This document shows, piece after piece, positions 16,659-25,488 of a DNA stretch of 64,000 bases. Position numbers and translations under genes: made by a program. The first letter of the stretch is position 1. Each line of letters starts with the position of its first letter. Below the pieces are notes generated by a model. That model worked only from the letters and a program-made list of their open reading frames with translations, ran no database searches and was not told where the DNA came from. The DNA comes from Chitinophagaceae bacterium (GTDB taxonomy: Bacteria; Bacteroidota; Bacteroidia; Chitinophagales; Chitinophagaceae): assembly GCA_004173235.1 (NCBI GenBank), contig SEAC01000037.1, positions 1 through 64,000 of the forward strand. The letters run 5' to 3'.

Positions 16659-16826
16659 GATGTCTGATGTCTGATGTCTGATGTCTGATGTCTGATGTCT
16701 GATGTCGGATGTGGGCGGCGAGGTATGGATTGTCAGCTTGCCCTCCGATTGGCCCATATCGCCTGCCATCGATGCTTATTGGCGCCAGCCCTATCAGACA
16801 TCCTATATCCTACATCAGACATAAGA
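16651..16826. repeat. Foldback heptamer repeat (GATGTCT) between trmD and porP
   Basis: GATGTCT is repeated about seven times with little change (16659-16706). The inverse, AGACATC/CCTACAT, occurs four times at 16793-16824. The core of about 90 bp has no recognisable gene. This is the cleanest example of the inverted-arm layout. Confidence 0.85.
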
Positions 16827-16852
16827 AAACGGCCCCATCGGGGCCGTTTCCA
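16825..16852. terminator. Terminator between trmD and porP/sprF
   Basis: GAAAACGGCCCC and GGGGCCGTTTC form a strong stem with a 3-nt loop between two convergent genes. It is adjacent to the right arm of the GATGTCT foldback. Confidence 0.85.
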
Positions 16853-16937
16853 TAAGCAGGCAGTTTTACACGTTTCCGTGTGTGTTTGGAAAATTGATTT
16901 CCGGAGGTTCGAGGGTAAAAATTTTGCTATAAGCAGG

Positions 16938-17948
16938 TTAGAATTTCGGACAGTTCAGCTTCGGCAGGCGATCGGCCGGCTTGGCAATGTAGATCAGCGA
17001 GATCTCGGCGCCACCGCGCATATTCGAGGCCGCTTTCAGCGACGACATGTTGATGTCGTAGCTCGCGCCCACACGAAACGCTCCGAACTCAAGACCGATG
17101 TACGGAATGACCGCGTCTTTGAAGCGGTACCAGCTGCCTACATAAAAGCTGGTGGGATGTTCGGCTTCGGAGTTCAGGTTCCACTCGTACGCACCACCCA
17201 CCATCGTGTTGGTTGCGTTGGCCTGGCGGCTGTAGTTGGCGCTGAAGTGAAAGGCGTTGAATTCACCGATGGGGAGGCGTGCTCCACCGTGGATCGTAAC
17301 GCGCGGCTGCAAAAAATACTGACCGTTGTTGAAGGTCTCCTTATGGCGGTTGATGTGGTACATCGAAACACCGAGGTAGATATTGTTGTCGCCGTTGGTA
17401 GTGCCCGAATACAGGGCGCCGGCATTCACGTCGAGGTACGACAGGTTCAGCTTGCTTTTGTCGGAAAAGTCTTCTGTGGTAACACCGGTGAAGCCATCGG
17501 AGCGGAGCATGTCCTCGAAGTTGAGGCCCACCACGTTGAGGCGCTTGTTCACGTAGGAACCCTGGAAGCCGAGACCGATCGAGTTGGAGCCTTCTTCATC
17601 GAGGGCTTTGTGGTACGAGGTAGAAAACGAAAGCACGTTGTTCTGCAGGGCGCCGTTGCCGCTCTTGTCGGAGAACATCATCACGCCGAAGCCGAACACG
17701 TCGTTCTCGGAGATGCGTCCCTTGAGAATGCCCATATCGGCCGAAGCCGTGAAAGTGGTGAAAGCGTTGTTGATCGTGGGCCACTGGTTGCGGTAGTTAC
17801 CTGCAACACGAACCGTCCCGTCAAACTTGCCGGTCAGCGCCGGGTTGAGCGTGAGAGGAGATACAAAAAACTGCGAAAAATTCGGGTCCTGCGCCTGGGC
17901 AGTTGCGAAGCCAAGACACAGGAGGAAGGTTACGTAAAGACGGTTCAT
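16938..17948 (-). CDS. PorP/SprF family type IX secretion outer-membrane protein
   Basis: A 336-residue outer-membrane beta-barrel. The signal peptide is MNRLYVTFLLCLGFATAQAQ, and the mature part begins DPNFSQFFVSPLTLNPALTG, the diagnostic PorP/SprF opening. It continues with alternating amphipathic strands, such as GNYRNQW and a C-terminal block rich in aromatic and glycine residues. PorP/SprF proteins partner with PorE/PorK/PorN or with large adhesins in type IX secretion and gliding. No SprB-like adhesin, PorK, PorL, PorM or PorN is next to it, so it may be one of several orphan paralogs. It is convergent with trmD; the truncated upp gene lies upstream on the same strand, 34 bp away. Confidence 0.9.
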   Translation of the reverse strand: MNRLYVTFLLCLGFATAQAQDPNFSQFFVSPLTLNPALTGKFDGTVRVAGNYRNQWPTINNAFTTFTASADMGILKGRISENDVFGFGVMMFSDKSGNGALQNNVLSFSTSYHKALDEEGSNSIGLGFQGSYVNKRLNVVGLNFEDMLRSDGFTGVTTEDFSDKSKLNLSYLDVNAGALYSGTTNGDNNIYLGVSMYHINRHKETFNNGQYFLQPRVTIHGGARLPIGEFNAFHFSANYSRQANATNTMVGGAYEWNLNSEAEHPTSFYVGSWYRFKDAVIPYIGLEFGAFRVGASYDINMSSLKAASNMRGGAEISLIYIAKPADRLPKLNCPKF

Positions 17949-17982
17949 TGCTCACATAAGTTAGGAGATGGGAAATTAGGAT

Positions 17983-18495
17983 TTATTTTAATACACTCCC
18001 AATAATTTCGGCTAGCTCTGGATTTTGGTACCGAAGGCCAGATCGCCTCTTTACCAGCGAAGCACCCGTTGCCAGCATCGGGTCCGAAAGGATGAGGATG
18101 CGGTCTTCGATGTCGGGCGAAGAATAATATTCGAGCGCGATCTCGAAGGAGCCATCAGGATGGTGCTTGCGGTAGGCCGACACAAATGCGCAGTCGGCCT
18201 GGTCGAAGTAATTGAGGAGGCCCTGGTGGAGCGGCAGGCCGGCCCGCAGGATGGTGGTCAGCACCGGCTGCTCGGCCAGCACCTGTGCGTTGGCGGTTCC
18301 CAGCGCGGTCGTCACTTCGCGATCCACTGCCGGCAGGATCTTCGAGATCTCGTACGCAGCCACCTCGCCGATGCGCTCGAGGTTGCGGCGGAAGCGCATC
18401 CGGTCCTTCTGGATCTCGGTGTCGCGCAGCTCGGCGACCCAGTTGCTCACCAGCGAGTGTCCCTCGCTCAGATTGATAACCATTCCTGTTGACAT
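17983..18495 (-). pseudogene. upp: Uracil phosphoribosyltransferase, C-terminally truncated
   Basis: The first 145 residues match uracil phosphoribosyltransferase, which makes UMP from uracil and PRPP: INLSEGHSLVSNWVAELRD, RMRFRRNLERIGEVAAYEIS, ATILRAGLPLHQG-like TTILRAGLPLHQG, AFVSAYRK and the PRPP loop ILSDPMLATGAS. Family members are about 205-217 residues. Here, after ATGASLV, an unrelated stretch of some 22 residues leads to a stop at 170. The missing part normally includes IVPGLGDAGD, the uracil-binding loop. No lost C-terminus is visible in another frame before the next gene. Start ATG 18495 is set by an exact -7 box 6 nt upstream. It is either non-functional or remodelled. Confidence 0.75.
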
Positions 18496-18501
18496 AGCGG
18501 C

Positions 18502-18509
18502 CAAAACTA
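18502..18509 (-). promoter_or_regulatory. -7 promoter box for upp
   Basis: On the minus strand this reads TAGTTTTG, an exact match 6 nt before the ATG at 18495. The promoter is intact although the gene is truncated. Confidence 0.55.
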
Positions 18510-18512
18510 AGT

Positions 18513-18630
18513 ATAAATGGGGTAATGGGGTAATGTGCTGATGGGGTAATTTTCGAAGCAACTTCTGCCCGCGGGTTGGTCTTTCGTTGTAAAGTAATAC
18601 CCCGTTATCCCATTCTCCCATTACCCCATT
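18513..18630. repeat. Foldback octamer repeat (GGGGTAAT) between upp and anmK
   Basis: GGGGTAAT is repeated at 18517-18549, and the inverse ATTACCCC/CATTCTCC runs at 18600-18630. About 50 bp lies between. Similar ATTACCCC words recur at 34849-34880 and 43764-43930. Confidence 0.75.
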
Positions 18631-18637
18631 ATTTTTG
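18630..18637 (+). promoter_or_regulatory. -7 promoter box for anmK
   Basis: TATTTTTG matches TAnnTTTG and ends 3 nt before ATG 18641, consistent with a leaderless message. Confidence 0.6.
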
Positions 18638-18640
18638 GCT

Positions 18641-19735
18641 ATGATTTACCGCGCCATTGGCTTGATGAGCGGCTCTTCGCTGGATGGGCTCGATATCGTA
18701 TTTGCAGAATTCAACGTGAACGCCGGTCATTGGACCTGGGAGATCAAAGCAGGTGGAACGTATGCGTATGAAGGCGACTGGACGCAAAAGCTGCGCAACG
18801 CGGCAAGCCTTTCTGCGCGCGACTACCTGTCGCTCCATGCCGCTTACGGCCGCTACCTCGGCGAGGGGGTAGCCCGCTTCATTATTGAAAAGGGACTCGA
18901 CTACCAGGTGGCGCTGGTGGCCTCGCATGGCCATACCACGGTGCACGACCCGGAACGCGGTGTGTCGGCCCAGCTCGGCGACGGTGCGCAGATCGCGGCC
19001 GTCACGGGCCTTGCCGTGGTTAGTGACCTGCGCTCGCTCGATGTCGCCAACGGAGGACAGGGCGCGCCGATCGTTCCGCTCGGGGAAAGCCTGCTCTTTA
19101 CCGACTTCCGCCTCTTCCTCAACCTCGGTGGCATCGCCAACATATCGGTGCACGATGGTCCGCCGGTTGCGTTCGACGTTTGCCCGGCCAACCGCGTGCT
19201 CAACGCGCTGGCGCAGAAGGCCGGGAAAGATTACGACGATGGTGGTAAGCTGGCTGCCATGGGCACGGTCAACGCACCGCTGCTGGCACAACTCAACGCG
19301 CTCGACTACTATGCGCAACCCGCGCCGAAGTCGCTGGCCAATGAGTTCGGCACCGATGTGGTGTTGCCCATCATAGAGGCTGCCGGACTGAGCACGGAAG
19401 ATGCCCTGGCGACTTACACCGAGCACGTGGCCGTTCAGATTCATGAAGCTATTGAGGACCTGCTTACGGGTAATGATCTGCAAAACCGCCGCCTGCTTGT
19501 TACCGGTGGAGGCGCATTCAATACCTTCCTCATCAGCCGCCTGCGCGAATGGCTCGAAGACAATAATGTGGAGATCGTAGTTGCCGACGACAACCTCGTG
19601 CACTACAAGGAAGCCCTGATCATGGCGCTGCTGGGCGTGTTGCGCTGGCGCGAAGAAAATACGGCGCTGGCATCCGTCACGGGTGCCCGGCGTGACAGCA
19701 TAGGAGGCGCCATCTGGCTGGGCCAGGAAGCATAA
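18641..19735 (+). CDS. anmK: Anhydro-N-acetylmuramic acid kinase
   Basis: AnmK phosphorylates and opens 1,6-anhydro-MurNAc to MurNAc-6-phosphate in cell-wall recycling. The protein is about 364 residues. Family marks are IGLMSGSSLDGLDIV at the N-terminus (the ATP-binding phosphate loop), ASHGHTTVHDP, LGDGAQIAAVTGLAVVSDLRSLDVANGGQGAPIVPLGE, NLGGIANIS and VTGGGAFNTFL. The frame is open to a TTG at 18635, but that lies within the -7 box, so ATG 18641 is the start. It is divergent from upp and followed by a terminator. No MurQ or AmpG partner is nearby. Confidence 0.95.
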   Translation: MIYRAIGLMSGSSLDGLDIVFAEFNVNAGHWTWEIKAGGTYAYEGDWTQKLRNAASLSARDYLSLHAAYGRYLGEGVARFIIEKGLDYQVALVASHGHTTVHDPERGVSAQLGDGAQIAAVTGLAVVSDLRSLDVANGGQGAPIVPLGESLLFTDFRLFLNLGGIANISVHDGPPVAFDVCPANRVLNALAQKAGKDYDDGGKLAAMGTVNAPLLAQLNALDYYAQPAPKSLANEFGTDVVLPIIEAAGLSTEDALATYTEHVAVQIHEAIEDLLTGNDLQNRRLLVTGGGAFNTFLISRLREWLEDNNVEIVVADDNLVHYKEALIMALLGVLRWREENTALASVTGARRDSIGGAIWLGQEA

Positions 19736-19743
19736 CTGAAATG

Positions 19744-19772
19744 AAGAAGCCCCCGAAAACGGGGGCTTCTGT
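19744..19772 (+). terminator. Terminator after anmK
   Basis: GAAGCCCCCG and CGGGGGCTTC form a 10-bp stem around AAAA, followed by a short T-containing tail. It lies between convergent anmK and the first DUF2382 gene. Confidence 0.85.
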
Positions 19773-19790
19773 CATAAGCACCGCTGCGCA

Positions 19791-20624
19791 TCAAAGCGAA
19801 CGGTCGCTGGTATCGTTGCGGCGATCCGTAGAACTACGGCCGCTCTCATTGCTCTTATCGATGTCGACGTCCGTGCGGCGCACCGTGTCGCGGATCGTTT
19901 CATTGCGTTCGGTCACATCCTTGCTTACGCGCACTTCTTCCACCACGCGGGCTTCCTTGTTCACAACAGGAACTTCCGATCTTTCCGTAAGCTCGATGTT
20001 GCGCTCACGGAACGCTTCGCCTTCGCCGGCTTCCAATGGCCGGTCTACCGGTGTGCGCTCCACCCGAACGTGCTCTTCCCGCAGGCGCACATGTTCTTCC
20101 ACTGGTTGCTCTACAATGCGGCTGCGCACCTGCACGCTTCCGCGTTCCACTTCACGCTTGCCCACTTCCAGACGCTCCTCAACACGCGGAATGGTCGTGC
20201 CCCGCTCGTCGCGCACTGCCTCGCGGCCACTGCGCTCGTCGCTGCGCGCATCGAAGCCATACTGTCTTGCGCGCTCGTCCACGTCTACCGCACCGCTGCG
20301 ATCGAGGATCTGCGCGGCGCGTTCCGCTTCATCGCGTGTGCTGGCATGAACAGTAACGATCGTATTGCTGCGCTCGGCCACGCGGCTGTAGCGCGTCGCT
20401 TCTTCCTTATTGCTGTTTCCAAAAAGTGAATTGAAAAAATCGGTGATGGCATTGGTGTTCCGGCCATCCTTGTCCACCGTGGGCTCGCTGCCCACTTTTG
20501 TTTCGCCGGCTCCGCCGCGCGACAGGTCGATGCGGTCGCGTGCGATGCCGCTGGCCATTAACTCTCTGATCGCTGTCTGTGCTTCACTCGTTTGATCGAA
20601 GAAGCCTACCACTGTTTGTGCCAT
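19791..20624 (-). CDS. YflT/DUF2382 general stress protein
   Basis: A 277-residue hydrophilic protein. The N-terminal about 100 residues (MAQTVVGFFDQTSEAQTAIREL and HASTRDEAERAAQIL) resemble the YflT/GSP17M stress domain. The C-terminal half (about 140-250) is a DUF2382 (YsnF/AvaK) domain, built of alternating charged stretches such as VEERLEVGKREVERGSVQVRSRIVE. A Ser/Arg/Asp-rich tail follows. YsnF/AvaK proteins are induced by stress or by entry into resting cells, and their biochemical role is not established. A second DUF2382 gene lies 24 bp upstream on the same strand, forming a pair. Confidence 0.85.
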   Translation of the reverse strand: MAQTVVGFFDQTSEAQTAIRELMASGIARDRIDLSRGGAGETKVGSEPTVDKDGRNTNAITDFFNSLFGNSNKEEATRYSRVAERSNTIVTVHASTRDEAERAAQILDRSGAVDVDERARQYGFDARSDERSGREAVRDERGTTIPRVEERLEVGKREVERGSVQVRSRIVEQPVEEHVRLREEHVRVERTPVDRPLEAGEGEAFRERNIELTERSEVPVVNKEARVVEEVRVSKDVTERNETIRDTVRRTDVDIDKSNESGRSSTDRRNDTSDRSL

Positions 20625-20648
20625 GATGTTCTGTTTAAGGGTAAAATG

Positions 20649-21116
20649 TTAGAGACGTTTTTTATTGCCGTCGGCGTCGGTGCGCACAACATCCACCTGC
20701 TCTTTAAGCAAGGTTATTTGCTGCACGTGCGGCGTCTCGGTGACGCGCTTGGTAAGATGAACTTCTTCCGTCACCTCGTAGCGTTTTTCGATCACGAGGA
20801 TCTCCTTCACTACGGGTACGATGATGGTATCGCCTTCCTGCCGTGGCACGGGAGGCTGGGTGTATACATCGTTCTTCGGAACGCGGGTCACCTCGTATTG
20901 TTCGGATACCAGGGGTATGTTGAGCGCAGCCTCTTCTTCGTGCACGGTCTTGCGCACGCTCACGCTGCCGGTCTCTACCACTTCTTTCTCAACAGTGAGA
21001 AATTCCTGTATCACAGGGATGACGATCTCGCCATCCGGTGCATGCTGTTGTCTTTCCTGGGGTTGTTCCGGATTAACGCCGGAGCTCATATCCCGCCACT
21101 CATTCGTGTTCTCCAT
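20649..21116 (-). CDS. DUF2382 (YsnF/AvaK) domain protein
   Basis: A 155-residue acidic and charged protein, nearly all DUF2382. It holds the repeated pattern VIPVIQEFLTVEKEVVETGSVSVRKTV and IVPVVKEILVIEKRYEVTEEVHLTKRV, two halves of the domain that resemble each other. There is no signal peptide or membrane segment. It is first in a two-gene unit with the longer DUF2382 gene. A role in stress is inferred from the family only. Confidence 0.82.
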   Translation of the reverse strand: MENTNEWRDMSSGVNPEQPQERQQHAPDGEIVIPVIQEFLTVEKEVVETGSVSVRKTVHEEEAALNIPLVSEQYEVTRVPKNDVYTQPPVPRQEGDTIIVPVVKEILVIEKRYEVTEEVHLTKRVTETPHVQQITLLKEQVDVVRTDADGNKKRL

Positions 21117-21196
21117 AGCAGGAGAGAGGCTGCCAATACTATGCCTTACCCCACAATTGCGGACGTTAAGATTTTTTTAAAGAGGCGCGAGCTCTT

Positions 21197-22843
21197 CTAC
21201 GAATTCGTCTTTGCAACAAACGAAAAGCTGTCGCCGTCGAACAGGCCGAGGTCGCTTAGCTTCAAATGCGGAATGACCAGAAGCGCCATGAAGGAAAGCG
21301 TCATGAACGGTGCACTCAGCGGCGATCCTAAAGACTTTGCTGCGCGGTCGATGGCGGAATATTTATCCGCCACCACGTAACCATCTTCTGCGCTCATCAG
21401 GCCCGCAACAGGAAGCGGCAGAACATATTCGTGCCCGCCATCAATGCAACTGACGCCGCCGCGTGCCGCGATCACGGCATTCACAGCGCGCGCCAGGCTT
21501 TCGTCATCGGCACCCACGGCAACAATGTTGTGGCTATCGTGTGCAACGGAGGATGCAATGGCACCGCGCTGCAGCCCGATGTTGCGTATGAAGCCGATGG
21601 CCACGGGCGCCTGTTTGTATCGGTTCACTACCGTGATCTTTAAAATGTCGTTGCTTGTGTCCGAAATGATGGAACGGCCTTCCACCTTTGGAGAGAGCTG
21701 AAGCCGGTTGGTGATCAGTTGTCCATCCAGGGCCTCGATCACGGGGATGGTTTCTTCGCCGTTATAGGGCACCGCAAATTCTTCCTTCTTTTTGGGAGCG
21801 CAGTCAAACTGGTTGATGACGCCTGCTTTCGCAGCGCTGATCAGGCTTTCGCCCTGCTCCGCCACAAGCGTTCCATCAATCCAGGTTTGCAGCACCTCAA
21901 AATGAACGAGGTCTTTCACGAGGATGAAATCAGCGGGATCGTTCTGTTCGAGTTGCCCCACTTTCATACCGTAATGCATCACGGGATTGAGGCAGGCGGC
22001 TTTCAGCACTTTGAACACATCGATGCCTTTTGCAACTGCGCGTGCGCACAGCTGATTGATGTGTCCTTCCACGAGCGAGTCGGGATGCTTGTCGTCCGAA
22101 CAGAACATCATGCGGTCTTCATGGTCATGGAGGAGCCCGATGAGCGCTTCGAAGTTCTTGGCTGCGCTGCCTTCACGGATGAGGATCTTCATTCCATACT
22201 GCAGCTTGTCCAACGCCTCTTCGGCGGTGAAGCACTCGTGATCCGTAGAAATACCGGCGTCGATGTATTGCTTCGCCGCAGCGCCGCGAAGGCCAGGCGC
22301 ATGTCCATCGATCACTTTGCCATACTTCTTTGCAAGCGCGATCTTTTGCATCACCTCCGGGTCGCTGTGCAACACGCCGGGGAAGTTCATCATTTCGGTC
22401 AGGTACACGATCTCCTTCCGTTGCAGCAGGGCATCGATGTCTTCCACGCCTATCGTAGCACCGGCGGTTTCAAACACTGTGGCAGGCACGCAGCTGGGCG
22501 CACCAAAGTAGAATTTGAACGGAACCGTTTGCCCGTTGCTGATCATGTAATCCACGCCAGGCACGCCGCACACGTTGCCGATCTCGTGGGGATCGCTGAT
22601 AGTGCCCACCGTGCCATGAACCACCGCCAGTCGTGCAAACTCCGACGGCACGAGCATCGAGCTCTCCACGTGCACGTGTGCATCCACGAAGCCCGGAAGC
22701 AGGTACGGCAGGTTCGACACGTCTGCACCACTGTACGGTGTGGCACTGCTGATGCGTCCGTCTTCGATCAGCAGCGTAGTGGGTTCGATGGTTTTTTGCG
22801 CGATGCGCACAAGTCGTCCGTGGATGGTGGTAGAAGCGCTCAT
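21197..22843 (-). CDS. ade: Adenine deaminase
   Basis: A 548-residue amidohydrolase that deaminates adenine to hypoxanthine for purine salvage. Metal-site motifs are LPGFVDAHVHVESSM (HxH), KVIDGHAPGLRG, ISTDHECFTAEEAL and MFCSDDKHPDSLVEGHI. The C-terminal part carries the adenine-deaminase-specific IGFIRNIGLQRGAIASSVAHDSHNIVAVGADD and GGVSCIDGG regions. The size matches the AdeC/Ade family and not the smaller adenosine-deaminase-like enzymes. It stands alone, convergent with nothing close. TAGCTTAG, 4-5 nt before the ATG, resembles a -7 box with one mismatch. Confidence 0.95.
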   Translation of the reverse strand: MSASTTIHGRLVRIAQKTIEPTTLLIEDGRISSATPYSGADVSNLPYLLPGFVDAHVHVESSMLVPSEFARLAVVHGTVGTISDPHEIGNVCGVPGVDYMISNGQTVPFKFYFGAPSCVPATVFETAGATIGVEDIDALLQRKEIVYLTEMMNFPGVLHSDPEVMQKIALAKKYGKVIDGHAPGLRGAAAKQYIDAGISTDHECFTAEEALDKLQYGMKILIREGSAAKNFEALIGLLHDHEDRMMFCSDDKHPDSLVEGHINQLCARAVAKGIDVFKVLKAACLNPVMHYGMKVGQLEQNDPADFILVKDLVHFEVLQTWIDGTLVAEQGESLISAAKAGVINQFDCAPKKKEEFAVPYNGEETIPVIEALDGQLITNRLQLSPKVEGRSIISDTSNDILKITVVNRYKQAPVAIGFIRNIGLQRGAIASSVAHDSHNIVAVGADDESLARAVNAVIAARGGVSCIDGGHEYVLPLPVAGLMSAEDGYVVADKYSAIDRAAKSLGSPLSAPFMTLSFMALLVIPHLKLSDLGLFDGDSFSFVAKTNS

Positions 22844-23082
22844 GGGGCTAAGCTAACCACGACCGGGCATATAGAAGAATGGGGCGCAGAAAATCCTTAT
22901 CGGCCGGCTTTGTGAGCTGCGCTACAGTTGGCGGATTGAAGTGCAGCGCAACCGGGGCACGGCCCCGGAAAAGCAGGTGGAACGCTACCTCCGCATCGTA
23001 GCGGCGCTGCTGCAGCCTTTTGCTACTGCCAAAGGGAGAAGGGCTTTGGAAAATTGGTAGTTTGTGGCGGTAAACCCGCACC
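22844..23082. other. Spacer between ade and the GH31 gene, with an open but start-less frame
   Basis: The plus strand has a frame from about 22875 to the stop at 23060 with protein-like composition (PEKQVERYLRIVAALLQPF) but no ATG, GTG or TTG start near its beginning. It may be a relic of a gene. I do not recognise it. TAGTTTG (one base shorter than the -7 consensus) lies at 23058-23064, before the GH31 ATG. Confidence 0.35.
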
Positions 23083-25431
23083 ATGAAGCGCATCCTTTTT
23101 CTACTTTCGCTCCTAACCGGCACAACGCTGCTGGCACAGAATGGCCTGTCCTCTTCCTTCGGTCCTGTGGAAGCCACCTATTACGGCAACAACATTTACA
23201 AGGTCACCGTGCGTGCGCAGCGCGCGGGCAGCGAGCAGATCAGTGATGCTGTGATTGCGAAGCCTCTGCCGCACGTGATGCAACGCGTGCCGCTTCGCAG
23301 CATCGGCCGCGACAGTTTTCAGATCGGCGCGAGTCCCGTCCTGCGCTTTTCTTTATTTCAAAATGGCGACACCATCGGCTTTCGCTTCGCGATGCACCAA
23401 GGAGAGCGCTGGTATGGCGGCGGCGAGCGCGCCCTGCCGCTCAACCGGCGCGGCTATCGTCTCAACCTGAATAACAATCCCTGGTACGGTTATGGCGAGG
23501 GCGCCGACAACCTTAATTACAGCGTTCCCTTTTTTACCTCGTCGAAAGGCTATGGCCTGTTCTTCGACAACCCGGCGCGTAGCTATGCCGATATAGGCAG
23601 GAAGCAGGCTTCCAGCTTCGAGTGGGGCGCACCTTCGGGTGAATGGAGCGTGTACGTGATCTTCGGCGAGCCCGCGACGGTGCTTGCCGGCTATCATAAA
23701 CTTACGGGTAACCAGCCGCTGCCGCCACGCTGGGCATTTGGCAACCTGATGAGCCGGTTCGGCTACACGAGCCAGGAGCAGGCCGAGTCCATCGTTCAAA
23801 AAATGGAAGCGGAGAAGGTGCCGGTGGAAGCCGTCATATTCGACCTCTTCTGGTTTGGCGATTCCATCAAAGGAACGATGGGCAACCTCGATTGGGTGAA
23901 CCGCCAGAAGTGGCCCGACCCCAAAGGCATGATCTCCGGCTTTCGAAAAAAAGGCATCAACACGATCCTCATCACCGAGCCGTTCCTTGTTGAGACCTCG
24001 AAGAACTACCGCGCTTCGAAGCCCTACCTGGCGGTGGATAGCAGCAACAATCCGTACTACCTCACCGATTTCTATTTTGGCAAGGGCGGCCTCATCGACA
24101 TCTTCCGTAAAGATGCGCAGGCCTGGTTCTGGAGCTTTTATCGCCACCAGATGAAGCTGGGTGTGGAAGCCTGGTGGGGCGACCTCGGCGAGCCGGAGCG
24201 TCATCCTTCCAATATGTTCCACAACCTCCGCGACCGCGGCCAGAAGCGGCTCTTCAAGGCCGACGAGGTGCATAATATTTATGGCCATGCCTGGACGAAG
24301 ATGCTCTTTGAGTACTATGCGAAGGAATATCCTGCCAGGCGCCTGTTTTCGCTCAACCGCAGCGGCTTTGCAGGCTCGCAGCGCTATGGCATCTTTCCGT
24401 GGACGGGCGACGTGGGCCGCAATTGGAGCGGGCTCCGCGCGCAACTGCCCACGCTGCTGGGGATGACGATGAGCGGCGTGCCGTATGTGCACAGTGATGC
24501 TGGTGGTTTTGCCGGTGGCGAAGGAGACGGCGAGCTATATGTGCGCTGGCTGCAGTTTGCTGCTTTCTCACCCATCTTTCGCCCGCACGGCACTGCCTTG
24601 TATGAAGTAGACAAGGCCGCGTTCTCTTACCCGAGCGAAGTAGCGCTGATAGACACACCATGGCGCGCACCGGCAAAGGAAGCGATCCGTGGCCGTTATC
24701 TTTTCTTACCGTATAACTACAGTTTGGGCTACCTGCAGGCCACCGAAGGAAAGCCGCTGATGGCACCCCTGTATTATTACTATCCAGCCGACACCAACCT
24801 GGCGCGCATACAGGACCAATACTTCTGGGGACCCAGCCGGATGGTGTGCCCCGTGCTGGAAAAAGGCGCAACCCAACGCCGCCTTTACCTTCCCGAAGGC
24901 ACCTGGTATGACCAGAACGCGCAGCCTTTCATCGGCGGACGATGGATCGATTACCCGGTGCGGCTCAACACGATACCGGTGTTTGATAAAGAAGGTGCGC
25001 TGATCCCGACACAGCAGGCGCCAACGCTTCAAAACACGGCTAACGATGGCGATGCTGCAGCGCTGCTTTATTATGTGCCTTCCGATAAGCCTACGCGCTT
25101 TAGCTGGTATATGGACGACGGTGTTTCGAAAGACGCCTTGTCGAAAGGAAAATACACGTTGCTGCAATGCGCCGGCGTGCGCTCGAAGGGCGTGGTGCGT
25201 GTGTCGGTGCGGCCATCCAACGGGCTCTATGCGCGCAAATCGCTGCTGCTGCTGGTGTCGGGCATCAACACACGGCCGGCGTTGGTGCGCGTGAATGGAA
25301 AAGACGTCCCGGTGGATGTCGCGGCAAAGCCGGGCACACCCGAAGTACGTTGGAATGCGCAACGGCATACGGTGCAGGTTAGCACGGGCAAAGGCACGCG
25401 GCAGGCGCTGAGTGTCGAGATCCATCCGTAA
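23083..25431 (+). CDS. Glycoside hydrolase family 31 protein
   Basis: A 782-residue secreted GH31 enzyme, the family of alpha-glucosidases, alpha-xylosidases and alpha-glucosyltransferases. The signal peptide ends near residue 18 (TTLLAQ). An N-terminal beta domain with GGGERALPLNRRGYRL precedes the barrel. The likely nucleophile is the Asp in WWGDLGEPE, and the acid/base Asp is in WTGDVGRNWSG. VHSDAGGFAGGEGD and RPHGTALYE follow, with C-terminal beta domains including a DUF5110-like part. Whether it hydrolyses or transfers glucose cannot be told. It stands with no SusC/SusD pair, so it is not a classic polysaccharide utilisation locus. Confidence 0.93.
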   Translation: MKRILFLLSLLTGTTLLAQNGLSSSFGPVEATYYGNNIYKVTVRAQRAGSEQISDAVIAKPLPHVMQRVPLRSIGRDSFQIGASPVLRFSLFQNGDTIGFRFAMHQGERWYGGGERALPLNRRGYRLNLNNNPWYGYGEGADNLNYSVPFFTSSKGYGLFFDNPARSYADIGRKQASSFEWGAPSGEWSVYVIFGEPATVLAGYHKLTGNQPLPPRWAFGNLMSRFGYTSQEQAESIVQKMEAEKVPVEAVIFDLFWFGDSIKGTMGNLDWVNRQKWPDPKGMISGFRKKGINTILITEPFLVETSKNYRASKPYLAVDSSNNPYYLTDFYFGKGGLIDIFRKDAQAWFWSFYRHQMKLGVEAWWGDLGEPERHPSNMFHNLRDRGQKRLFKADEVHNIYGHAWTKMLFEYYAKEYPARRLFSLNRSGFAGSQRYGIFPWTGDVGRNWSGLRAQLPTLLGMTMSGVPYVHSDAGGFAGGEGDGELYVRWLQFAAFSPIFRPHGTALYEVDKAAFSYPSEVALIDTPWRAPAKEAIRGRYLFLPYNYSLGYLQATEGKPLMAPLYYYYPADTNLARIQDQYFWGPSRMVCPVLEKGATQRRLYLPEGTWYDQNAQPFIGGRWIDYPVRLNTIPVFDKEGALIPTQQAPTLQNTANDGDAAALLYYVPSDKPTRFSWYMDDGVSKDALSKGKYTLLQCAGVRSKGVVRVSVRPSNGLYARKSLLLLVSGINTRPALVRVNGKDVPVDVAAKPGTPEVRWNAQRHTVQVSTGKGTRQALSVEIHP

Positions 25432-25488
25432 CACCTTCCTTTTTCCATAGCGAAATCAGTACACTCTAATCAACTCACGATTCAGTAT

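Noticed and set aside
16695..18005. 436-codon plus-strand frame across the foldback, porP and upp
   Set aside because: It begins in GATGTCT repeat sequence and lies antisense to porP, which has a clear signal peptide and PorP opening motif.
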